Shown here: positions 1 through 5,979 of the stretch, piece by piece
Position numbering within the stretch: the first letter of the stretch is position 1
Layout: the number at the start of each line of letters is the position of its first letter
Assembly: GCA_021809225.1 (NCBI GenBank)
Contig: JAKBAL010000147.1
Location: forward strand, 1 to 5,996
Reading direction: 5' to 3'
DNA from: Pseudomonadota bacterium
Lineage (GTDB): Bacteria; Pseudomonadota; Alphaproteobacteria; UBA9655
DNA length: 5,996 nucleotides
The notes under the pieces: generated by a model
Told to the model about the DNA's origin: nothing
Databases searched by the model: none
Seen by the model: the letters and a program-made list of their open reading frames with translations, nothing else
Position numbers and translations under genes: made by a program

Positions 1-477
1 TTAATTTAATTCTATTTCTTCATCTTTTGTTTTTTCTTTTGACAAAAAAGAACGAACCGTTGAAACAAATTCTCTCGATTTTTCATTATGAATCCCATGT
101 CCACAATTAAAATATTTTATATCCAAAAAAACCTGTAAAGCAACTGCAGCTTTGGCAGCTTCCACGTTCTGATGAAACATATGAGCTTTCTCTAAAATCT
201 CTTCTATTTTAAATCGGCAAAGACCTCCAAGCGTAATAAAGACCTGCACTCCATCTTGAAAGTTAATAATTTGCCCCACACATCCCTTTTGAAAATGCCC
301 ACCTTCAGGGTTGGCCTGGATGACGCCAAGAAGACGATGGCTGTCTTGAAGGGCGCATTCTATGACGGCTTTTTCATCAATTCCCTGAAGCATAAGGGGA
401 AGCTGTGCGCGCGGTAATAAAATTGTACCGTTGGCTGCATATAAAGGAAGGACTAAAGGAAAATTTTTAAGTTTCAT
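1..477 (-). CDS. LON substrate-binding domain protein, short form
   Basis: 158-residue protein resembling the stand-alone LON peptidase substrate-binding (Lon N-terminal, PUA-like) proteins of alphaproteobacteria. These lack the AAA+ and protease domains of Lon; their precise role is not established. Visible family signatures are FPLVLPL at residues 6-12, LLPRAQLPL at 20-28, RLLGVIQ at 48-54, the GCVGQI turn at 65-70 and ITLGGLCRFKIEEI at 81-94. The usual NIFEPRY stretch after LPL is replaced by a divergent sequence. Family members are typically around 200 residues or more; here the segment after residue 103 seems to have lost an internal piece, and the protein stops soon after a helix-like tail (residues 121-145), with a charged end. 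The ATG at 475-477 is preceded by AAAGGG (485-490), a reasonable ribosome binding site. The stop codon is the first three bases of the window, so the gene is complete. It may be a trimmed but functional protein or an early decay product. Confidence 0.75.
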   Translation of the reverse strand: MKLKNFPLVLPLYAANGTILLPRAQLPLMLQGIDEKAVIECALQDSHRLLGVIQANPEGGHFQKGCVGQIINFQDGVQVFITLGGLCRFKIEEILEKAHMFHQNVEAAKAAVALQVFLDIKYFNCGHGIHNEKSREFVSTVRSFLSKEKTKDEEIELN

Positions 478-505
478 GAGAACACCCTTTTCTACTCTTT
501 ATAAA

Positions 506-534
506 CATATAGGGATTTATGAGCGATTTGGCAA
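506..534 (-). promoter_or_regulatory. Predicted sigma70-type promoter of the LON-domain gene
   Basis: Read on the minus strand, a -35 box TTGCCA (529-534, five of six consensus bases) is followed after exactly 17 bp by a -10 box TATATG (506-511, four of six). Transcription would begin near 498-500, leaving a leader of about 22 nt that contains the AAAGGG ribosome binding site. Directly upstream of the -35 box is the inverted repeat CTCATC/GATGAG (535-540 and 549-554, 8-nt centre), in the position where an activator would bind. Prediction from pattern only. Confidence 0.5.
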
Positions 535-689
535 CTCATCGTTAATAAGATGAGCTTAATTTCATTAAAATTTACTCCAGCGGGTTATGTTGAAAAAAAT
601 CAACAAAATTTTTCTTATGTTCTTTTCTCATAGGAGAGATGCAAAAATTATAGTGGTTAAAGAAAGAAAGTTGGCTTATATCATAAGCA
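535..689. other. Non-coding AT-rich spacer between the LON gene and the sRNA
   Basis: No convincing coding sequence is visible. It contains the CTCATC/GATGAG inverted repeat (535-554) and a small A/T-looped hairpin TGTTGA/TCAACA (588-593 and 600-605), followed on the plus strand by AAATTTTT. That hairpin could act as a weak terminator or simply be AT-rich structure. Bases 654-682 would have to hold the promoter of the downstream RNA: a TATATC (677-682) is suitably placed for a start near 689, but no good -35 box is found at the usual spacing. Confidence 0.4.
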
Positions 690-855
690 TTAGCGCAGGA
701 GCACCTCCCTGTACCTGCGCTAAGCTATCATCCGGGCGCAATGCCTAGGTGTAGGGTCCTCGGACCCGAAGGGTCGATTCTATCGATCCTACGTCTCATA
801 GACGTGAAGCCTCCCTGTTAAACTTGGCCGGGTTTTTAACCCGGCTCTTTTTTTT
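690..855 (+). ncRNA. Putative small regulatory RNA with two anti-Shine-Dalgarno-like motifs
   Basis: A structured, GC-rich island in AT-rich DNA, not overlapping any protein gene. Helices in order: a perfect 10-bp stem TTAGCGCAGG/CCTGCGCTAA (690-699 with 714-723, 14-nt loop); a weak GGGC/GCCT hairpin near 734-746; GGGTC/GACCC closed by a CTCG tetraloop (754-767); an 8-bp stem with one G-U pair (771-778 with 782-789); ACGTCT/AGACGT (791-796 with 800-805); then an intrinsic terminator (827-855). CCTCCCTGT occurs twice, in the loop of the first hairpin (704-712) and unpaired before the terminator (810-818). The first copy lies within CACCTCC, the same string as the anti-Shine-Dalgarno end of 16S rRNA. 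Exposed CCUCC loops are known in several alphaproteobacterial trans-acting sRNAs, including the suhB/MmgR and AbcR types and the cuckoo RNAs. I do not recognise a specific family; it lacks hallmarks of 6S, SRP RNA, RNase P RNA and tmRNA. Ends are inferred from the structure. Confidence 0.7.
827..855 (+). terminator. Rho-independent terminator of the putative sRNA
   Basis: Perfect 8-bp stem GCCGGGTT/AACCCGGC (827-834 with 838-845) with a TTT loop, followed by TC and eight consecutive T residues (848-855). The T tract lies only on the plus-strand 3' side, which fixes the direction and identifies the preceding structured segment as a plus-strand transcript. It does not serve the convergent secretin gene, because on the minus strand the stem is not followed by a T run. 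Confidence 0.9.
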
Positions 856-872
856 ATTATAATGACTTACTC

Positions 873-910
873 CTCTCCCTACAAGTAATTCTTGGGGTAG
901 GAGAGCTTTT
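873..910. repeat. Imperfect hairpin between convergent sRNA and secretin genes
   Basis: CTCTCC (873-878) pairs with GGAGAG (900-905). The stem continues through a bulged C as TAC/GTA and then AAG/CTT across unpaired G residues, around a TAATT loop (886-890). On the plus strand it is followed by CTTTTG, only a weak T tract; on the minus strand no T tract follows. It could be a back-up terminator, or a 3' hairpin on the secretin mRNA, which otherwise lacks a visible intrinsic terminator within the 100 bp after its stop codon. Confidence 0.4.
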
Positions 911-955
911 GTTGACATGATATAAGTAAGCGAAGAATTACAAATTTTCTCCTTT

Positions 956-3091
956 TTAAAAATACAAGAAGCTTCCTAGTTGCATAATCTTATTACTGAT
1001 GGAGGGTTCCCATCCCCAGCTAGGGGGGAGAATATCGTTAGATCTAAATTCATAATAAATAATAGGGTCTTTTGCAAGATAGCTGAACATGGCCGCCAAG
1101 TTTGAATGCGTGTTGAACCAATCTGGGGTGCGAGACACGAGCTCTCCGAGATGAGGCTCAGCAGCTTCACGTGCCATAGCCCTATTCACAGCGGCTTTAA
1201 CCGCATCTGGAGAGCGTGGGGTGAGCATAAAGACAATCGATGTGCGGGTGCTTAGAGTTTGTTCATTAGAGAAAAAATATTGAACAACAGGGATGTCTTG
1301 AAGTCCAGGGAAACCACTTTTCGTTGATAGCTCTTGACGCTCGTATAGCCCACCCAGCATCAGCGTTTCTCCTAAGCGCAACTTTACGAAAGTATCAATC
1401 CGAGTCTTTGCTACATCCGTAGTTGCTGCAAGATTAGGATTGGGTGCAGTTAGAACACTCCCCTCAATTCCTATTTCTAAGGTAAGGGTGTCATCTACTA
1501 AAGATTGCGGTACGATTTCAAGAGTAACACCAATAGGATATTTGACAAGCGTTCCTCCGTACTGACCTGTGAAACCAGCAACGAGTTCTCTTCCTGAAAA
1601 AAATACAGATGCCTTTTTTAAGAACGTTATAAGAGAAGGGCGACTCACAACTTCCGTACGATCATCAATGGCATTAGCAATGTTAAGGCTGTAGGTCAGC
1701 CCTGCCCATGTAAGCCCTGCTGCAAAAACGCGTCCCGAAAAAGAACCCGCGTTTTGAAGGTTGAACATTGCTGATGCTGGGTTAAAAGCGGCTGCTGCGC
1801 CACCGAGCCCAGTACCTTGCGTTGTGGCTATGTTCGCTTGGTTAGGATTAAATCCATTGCTTGCAGTATAAACAACGCTGTCTGTGGGAACGGCTGTTGA
1901 CACAGGAGCAATTCCGCTTCCTTGTAAATTCCCATTGAATGTGCTAAAGCCCCCGGGATTAAGAGTCACAGCCAAGTTTTCAAGGATATTCTGACCTTTT
2001 GACGTTATGGCATCTTCTTGTATGCGGAGGAGATAACAATCAACAATGATTTGCGGATTAGAAACTTTAGCGGCGTTTTCCATTTCTTGCTTACTATCTT
2101 CAGCAGCAGCTGGAAAGGGCTCGTTTAAAACATTAGCGTTAGCATTAGCACTAGTTCCAAATGGCTTGTTTAAAACTTTTTCAGCCGCATTCTCTGTCCC
2201 TATCGTGTAAGGGGTTTCTGCAGAAGTTATCCCATTACCTGAAGATCCTGAAGATCCATCACCTGAAGATCCATTACCTGAAGATCCACTGCCTGAAGAT
2301 CCATTACCTCCGGTGCTTGAGGGAGAAGGAAGATTTAAAGTTTTCGCAGGAGATGTCGCCGCAAGCCTAATTCTTCCACTGGTATAAAGAGTCTGCCAAT
2401 CATTAAAACGGTCTGTTAAATGCGCAACGGCTGGGTCCTCTCCCGCCTTATTTTTAAAAATTTCCAAATGTTTCTTAGCTGTATTGAAATCCCCTAGCGC
2501 GGCATAGATCATCGTGGCAGAGCGATGAATGAGAGGATCATTTGGCTTAAGTTTTTCCGCCTTATCAATAGCAGAAAGAGCTGTTTTTATGTCATAAGCA
2601 TAATAGGATGCTGCAGCAAGCTCTTGCCAAAGATCTGGGTCATTAGGTTTTAATAAGAGAGCATTTGCAAAATGTTCTTGGGCTTGATCATATATTTGTT
2701 CCCGATACTTCAACTTTCCTAACTGAGTAATGCCAAAGACATTTGTGGGATCAAGGTTGATTGCATTTTGATATCCAACAGCTGCGAGTTCATTGCCACT
2801 CGCATCTCCTCTTTCAGCCAATTTTTCATAGGTAAGCCCGTTAAGAAGATGTAATACAACGCTTTTTGGCTGTGATTGGAGAGCTTGGTTGATAAGGTGA
2901 GAGGCTTCAGTATATTTATCTTCTTTTAAGAGCTTGATAATAGCGGTAACAATAGGGGAGGGCTCTTTTTTAGCTTTAAGCGATGAGAAGGGTTGATTGG
3001 GAACGAAGTTGGATTGTGGATTTGTTGTCTCACAACTGGAAAGTGTAAGTCCTATTAAAAGTGTTCCTATGAATCGTTTGTTAAAGAGCAC
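956..3091 (-). CDS. TPR-containing secretin-domain lipoprotein
   Basis: 711 residues, predicted to be a lipid-anchored outer-membrane channel subunit of the type II/III secretion and pilus secretin superfamily. Residues 1-20 form a lipoprotein signal peptide with lipobox LSSC, so Cys20 would be lipidated. Residues 43-217 hold about five TPR-like helical pairs, clearest at 117-149, 151-183 and 185-217. Residues 258-288 are a Gly/Ser-rich linker. The secretin domain spans roughly 346-626: PQIIVDCYLLRIQED (346-360), VVSRPSLITF (481-490), FFSGRELV (497-504), the YPIGVTLEIVPQS strand (518-530), TFVKLRLGETLMLGGL (567-582), and the terminal GLQDIPVVQYFF...IVFMLTPR signature (596-626). A C-terminal extension (627-711) ends in SFLYF. 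The usual N0/N1 ring domains are not recognisable; TPRs occupy their place, a role normally met by partner or pilotin proteins. The start is GTG, supported by AGGGGA seven bases upstream. No secretion or pilus partner genes are visible, so the exact system is unknown. Confidence 0.85.
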   Translation of the reverse strand: MLFNKRFIGTLLIGLTLSSCETTNPQSNFVPNQPFSSLKAKKEPSPIVTAIIKLLKEDKYTEASHLINQALQSQPKSVVLHLLNGLTYEKLAERGDASGNELAAVGYQNAINLDPTNVFGITQLGKLKYREQIYDQAQEHFANALLLKPNDPDLWQELAAASYYAYDIKTALSAIDKAEKLKPNDPLIHRSATMIYAALGDFNTAKKHLEIFKNKAGEDPAVAHLTDRFNDWQTLYTSGRIRLAATSPAKTLNLPSPSSTGGNGSSGSGSSGNGSSGDGSSGSSGNGITSAETPYTIGTENAAEKVLNKPFGTSANANANVLNEPFPAAAEDSKQEMENAAKVSNPQIIVDCYLLRIQEDAITSKGQNILENLAVTLNPGGFSTFNGNLQGSGIAPVSTAVPTDSVVYTASNGFNPNQANIATTQGTGLGGAAAAFNPASAMFNLQNAGSFSGRVFAAGLTWAGLTYSLNIANAIDDRTEVVSRPSLITFLKKASVFFSGRELVAGFTGQYGGTLVKYPIGVTLEIVPQSLVDDTLTLEIGIEGSVLTAPNPNLAATTDVAKTRIDTFVKLRLGETLMLGGLYERQELSTKSGFPGLQDIPVVQYFFSNEQTLSTRTSIVFMLTPRSPDAVKAAVNRAMAREAAEPHLGELVSRTPDWFNTHSNLAAMFSYLAKDPIIYYEFRSNDILPPSWGWEPSISNKIMQLGSFLYF
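2237..2302. repeat. 15-bp tandem repeat encoding the Gly/Ser linker
   Basis: Units of the form ATTACCTGAAGATCC recur with 15-bp period (2258-2272, 2273-2287, 2288-2302) after a partial copy (2237-2248) and a 9-bp short unit (2249-2257). On the minus strand each encodes five residues, GSSGN, GSSGD or GSSGS. Because the period is a multiple of three, copy-number change alters linker length without breaking the reading frame. The linker joins the TPR region to the secretin domain. Confidence 0.9.
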
Positions 3092-3098
3092 TTTCGTT

Positions 3099-3104
3099 TC
3101 CCCT
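3099..3104 (-). promoter_or_regulatory. Ribosome binding site fixing the GTG start of the secretin gene
   Basis: On the minus strand AGGGGA is followed by seven bases and then GTG (3089-3091). No ATG lies close enough to use this site, and starting at GTG gives an intact lipoprotein signal peptide. The flanking UAACAGGG is the stretch perfectly complementary to bases 813-820 of the putative small RNA. Confidence 0.75.
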
Positions 3105-3187
3105 GTTACATATTTATATCATTTTGAGGGGAGTTTAATTTCTTTTGAAGAAAAGTAAATCCCTATCGTCGAGGAAACAGAAAAGTC

Positions 3188-3195
3188 CAACGTTG
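3188..3195. promoter_or_regulatory. Palindrome CAACGTTG in the divergent intergenic region
   Basis: A perfect 8-bp palindrome, loosely extended by flanking AGT/ACT with one extra base, sits near the middle of the 233-bp gap between the divergent secretin and cckA genes. It is a possible operator for either gene. An 8-bp palindrome can arise by chance, so support is weak. I found no convincing -35/-10 pair for the secretin gene in this gap. Confidence 0.2.
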
Positions 3196-3238
3196 ACTCT
3201 TTATAGAAGTAGGACTGAACGCTCCTTTTCTTTCTCAT

Positions 3239-3283
3239 TTAAGGTGAGGCTAACCAGCTTTTTGTTTGACTTCCTTATATAAT
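3239..3283 (+). promoter_or_regulatory. Predicted cckA promoter with CtrA-like box
   Basis: A perfect -10 hexamer TATAAT (3278-3283) predicts a transcript start near 3290 and a leader of about 35 nt. There is no good -35 hexamer at 16-18 bp. Instead TTAA-N7-CTAAC (3239-3254) ends about 35 bases before the predicted start. The CtrA consensus is TTAA-N7-TTAA(C), so this is a one-mismatch site in the position from which CtrA activates promoters in Caulobacter. The ribosome binding site of cckA (GAAAG, just before the ATG) is weak. Confidence 0.45.
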
Positions 3284-3324
3284 TATTAGAGAATACTTGA
3301 TATTAGAAAAAATAAACGAAAGAC

Positions 3325-5781
3325 ATGGTGCAGGATAAGCTTCAAACCTATTTAAAATCTCTTGTAGCCACTCCATCCCACTTCCAGGGGTTAGGACAAA
3401 TTTGGGCGCTTTGCATTGCAAATATGGCTCTTATTGCCCTTCTTGGGGGGATGATAATCTTTCTTTCAGGTCGTTCTGAAATTTTCTTTATGACTCTTAC
3501 GATAATGGTCAGCGCAGGAACGATGGTGAGTCTACTCCTCATTAAATTCCAGCGACTTAAGTTTACAGCTCAAAAACAGAAAATTGAAGCAAAGGCTTAT
3601 GAGTTAATTCAGTCACCTCTTCTTATTTTAAAGCCAGATCTTCACTTTTGTTATGGTAATAGAAAAGCACGAGACGAATGTTGGTGGGCAGAAAATATTC
3701 CTTTTTTAGAAAAAAACATCGCCTTACCAAAAAACAGAGCAGCCCTTGAACGTCTTGTAGAGAGTTTTTATCAAAAGGAAGAGAAAACTGAAATTCTTCA
3801 TTTACGAGGAAGGCATGAAGATGAAGTTTGGCAGGTTCATTCTCTTCCCCTAGGGGAAAACTCCCTTTGGCAATGCTTCAATGTAACTCATGAAAGAGGC
3901 GAAGAGTCCAGATATCTCACACAATGTAAACAGTTGGCTTTGTTCTTAGATCATGCAGATGAGGGGCTTTTTTCACTCAATGAGAAAGGAAATGTGTTAT
4001 TTTGCAATAAAAAATTTTCCAAGTGGTTGGGGTATTCTTGGAGTGAAATTGTGGGGTCTTCCCTTTCAAAATTTATTGTCAAACCTCGAAGTCAAGACCC
4101 TCTTAAACTTTCTGAAATCCAAGGGAAATGCGATTTTATAACCTCCTCTTCGCGCATAAAAAGTGCCTTTCTTGAACAAAAATTGATTCCAACTGAAGGA
4201 GGGTTTATCACTTACTCTCTTCTCAATCTTTATACACCTTTTGCCAATCAAAGTGACATGAGCAAGGTTTTGGAAATGACGCCACTTCCCGTTATCTGCT
4301 TGGATGAGAACGGGCAGATCCAAGATTCAAACATTTTATTTCGAGAGAGATTTTGGCTTGAGAGAGCCTCTATTCGTGGAACTTCATTCTTGAACCTTGT
4401 TGCCGACTTTCAAAAAGAAGAAGTCAAAAATGCGCTGCATAACTTTTTAAATGGAAACAATGAAGGAACACCTTTAGAAATTCATTTTAATGATGCCCGT
4501 GAATCTATTGCTTCTACTTATTTTGCGTCATTGCCTGTGAAAGATCAGAAGGGATGTTTTATCTTATTTCATGATATTACGGAACAAAAGCGTTTTGAAA
4601 CTCAACTCGTTCAATCTCAAAAAATGCAAGCTGTGGGTCAACTGGCGGGTGGAATTGCCCATGATTTTAATAACTTATTGACAGCTATGATTGGTTTTTG
4701 TGATCTGATGTTGCTTCGCCATACGCCAGGAGATCAATCTTTTACAGATGTTATGCAAATTAAACAAAATGCGAATAGAGCAGCCAACCTTGTGCGGCAA
4801 CTCTTGGCTTTCTCTCGTCAACAGACATTACAACCCAAAGTGCTTGACATAACTGAATGTCTCGCAGAACTTTCGGCTCTTTTGCGCCGGTTGATTGGAT
4901 CAAACATTGAGCTTAAAATTAAGCATACACGAGATCTCGGTCTTGTTCTGGTGGATCAAGGTCAATTTGAGCAAGTCATCATCAATATGGTCGTCAATGC
5001 GCGGGATGCTATGGAAGGGCAAGGCACGATTTCCTTGACGACTCAAAACTGTGAGTTAAAGAAAGCTAAACGTTTTGGCCCTGATGTGATTCCCGCTGGT
5101 TCATATGTTCTTCTAGAAATTATAGATGCGGGTATAGGGATTAAGCCAGAAATTATTGATCGTATTTTTGATCCTTTCTTTTCTACAAAAGAGGTCGGTT
5201 CTGGCACGGGGCTTGGTCTCTCCACTGTTTATGGCATCGTTAAACAGACAGGTGGGTTTATCCATGTGGACTCAAAGGTTGGGCACGGAACAACCTTTAG
5301 TATTTATCTTCCTCATTATACCGCTGAATATAACGCTCCCCCCCAAACCGAAAGGAAAGAAAAAATACCACCGAATGATTTAACAGGATCAAGTACCATC
5401 TTATTGGTTGAAGACGAGGATGCGGTAAGACTTTTTAGTGCTCGTGCTTTGCGTGGTAAAGGGTATCACGTCATTGAAGCTATTAATGGAGAAGAAGCTC
5501 TTAAATACATACTGTCGACTGAAGATAAAATTGATCTCGTTATTTCTGATGTCGTCATGCCTCAGATGGATGGGCCAACATTTGTCAATGAAATCAGTCA
5601 GCTGACAAAAGCACCCAAGGTTCTCTTTATTTCAGGATATACAGAAGACACTTTTCACAATTTAATTAAGCATGACGCGAAACTTCAATTCCTTGCCAAG
5701 CCTTTCAGTTTGAACGATCTTGCCGTTCGAGTTAAGGAAATCTTGGGTGATGAGACGCAGTGTAGCAGTGTAGCAGTGTAG
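3325..5781 (+). CDS. cckA: CckA-type hybrid sensor histidine kinase
   Basis: 818-residue inner-membrane hybrid kinase matching alphaproteobacterial CckA, which autophosphorylates, passes phosphate to its own receiver, then via ChpT to CtrA and CpdR, and reverses flow when in phosphatase mode. Two transmembrane helices (about 26-47 and 52-74) are followed by a divergent PAS-like stretch (90-190), a PAS domain (about 202-255) and a second PAS domain (about 313-422, ending in HDITE). HisKA carries the H-box AGGIAHDFNNLL with phospho-acceptor His446. The ATPase has N-box NMVVNARDAM (Asn554/Asn558), G1 DAGIGI (601-606), FDPFFSTKE (615-623) and G2 GSGTGLGLSTVYGIVKQTGG (625-644). The receiver (691-808) has acidic pair Glu696/Asp697, phospho-acceptor Asp742, Ser770 and Lys792, so all catalytic residues are present. 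It is longer than the roughly 690-residue Caulobacter protein, apparently through its sensor half. The final residues and the TAG stop are encoded by an octamer array. Promoter and CtrA-like box lie upstream; the secretin gene is divergent. Confidence 0.93.
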   Translation: MVQDKLQTYLKSLVATPSHFQGLGQIWALCIANMALIALLGGMIIFLSGRSEIFFMTLTIMVSAGTMVSLLLIKFQRLKFTAQKQKIEAKAYELIQSPLLILKPDLHFCYGNRKARDECWWAENIPFLEKNIALPKNRAALERLVESFYQKEEKTEILHLRGRHEDEVWQVHSLPLGENSLWQCFNVTHERGEESRYLTQCKQLALFLDHADEGLFSLNEKGNVLFCNKKFSKWLGYSWSEIVGSSLSKFIVKPRSQDPLKLSEIQGKCDFITSSSRIKSAFLEQKLIPTEGGFITYSLLNLYTPFANQSDMSKVLEMTPLPVICLDENGQIQDSNILFRERFWLERASIRGTSFLNLVADFQKEEVKNALHNFLNGNNEGTPLEIHFNDARESIASTYFASLPVKDQKGCFILFHDITEQKRFETQLVQSQKMQAVGQLAGGIAHDFNNLLTAMIGFCDLMLLRHTPGDQSFTDVMQIKQNANRAANLVRQLLAFSRQQTLQPKVLDITECLAELSALLRRLIGSNIELKIKHTRDLGLVLVDQGQFEQVIINMVVNARDAMEGQGTISLTTQNCELKKAKRFGPDVIPAGSYVLLEIIDAGIGIKPEIIDRIFDPFFSTKEVGSGTGLGLSTVYGIVKQTGGFIHVDSKVGHGTTFSIYLPHYTAEYNAPPQTERKEKIPPNDLTGSSTILLVEDEDAVRLFSARALRGKGYHVIEAINGEEALKYILSTEDKIDLVISDVVMPQMDGPTFVNEISQLTKAPKVLFISGYTEDTFHNLIKHDAKLQFLAKPFSLNDLAVRVKEILGDETQCSSVAV

Positions 5782-5968
5782 CAGTGTAGCAGAAGAGCAG
5801 AAGAGCAGAAAGGCAGAAGAGCAGAAGAGCAGAAGAGCAGAAGAGCAGAAGAGCAGAAGAGCAGAAGAGCAGAAGAGCAGAAGAGCAGAAGAGCAGAAGA
5901 GCAGAAGAGCAGAAGAGCAGAGAAGCAGAGAAGCAGAGAAGCAGAGAAGCAGAGAAGCAGAAGAGCAG
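5757..5968. repeat. Octamer tandem-repeat array (26 units, three variants)
   Basis: After a GCAG half unit (5757-5760) come 26 contiguous 8-bp units. They are four TGTAGCAG (5761-5792), two AAGAGCAG, one AAAGGCAG (5809-5816), thirteen AAGAGCAG (5817-5920), five AGAAGCAG (5921-5960) and a final AAGAGCAG (5961-5968), fading into AGAAGGAA. All share GCAG, with the other four bases defining the variant. The block order suggests local amplification by slippage after point changes. The first three units overlap the end of cckA. The long reading frame on the minus strand across this array (Leu/Cys/Ser/Ala-rich) is a by-product of the repeat and not a gene. Confidence 0.97.
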
Positions 5969-5979
5969 AGAAGGAAAAC

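Noticed and set aside
588..611. TGTTGA/TCAACA hairpin followed by AAATTTTT as a plus-strand terminator
   Set aside because: The stem is AT-rich and weak, its loop is all A, and no plus-strand gene precedes it.
639..653. Four-codon mini-ORF (MQKL) after AGGAG, upstream of the sRNA
   Set aside because: The spacing of two bases between AGGAG and ATG is too short for efficient initiation, and nothing downstream suggests a leader peptide.
731..802. Minus-strand short ORF beginning MRRRIDRID, with AGGGAGG upstream of its ATG
   Set aside because: The apparent ribosome binding site is the complement of the CCTCCC motif, and the ORF runs through RNA helices whose terminator fixes the plus strand. 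It reads only about 23 codons and has no recognisable family.
690..855. Structured region as tRNA, 6S RNA, SRP RNA or tmRNA
   Set aside because: GGTCGATTC recalls a tRNA T-arm, but no cloverleaf forms. There is no GGAAG-type SRP core, no tmRNA tag or acceptor end, and the 5' and 3' ends do not pair as in 6S RNA.
912..940. Perfect -35 hexamer TTGACA (912-917) as a plus-strand promoter
   Set aside because: The best -10 at 17 bp is GAATTA, a poor match, and it would transcribe into the 3' end of the convergent secretin gene with no gene to serve.
3266..3296. TTGACT (3266-3271) as the -35 box of cckA
   Set aside because: No acceptable -10 lies 16-18 bp downstream, and it overlaps the spacer of the better TATAAT (3278-3283).
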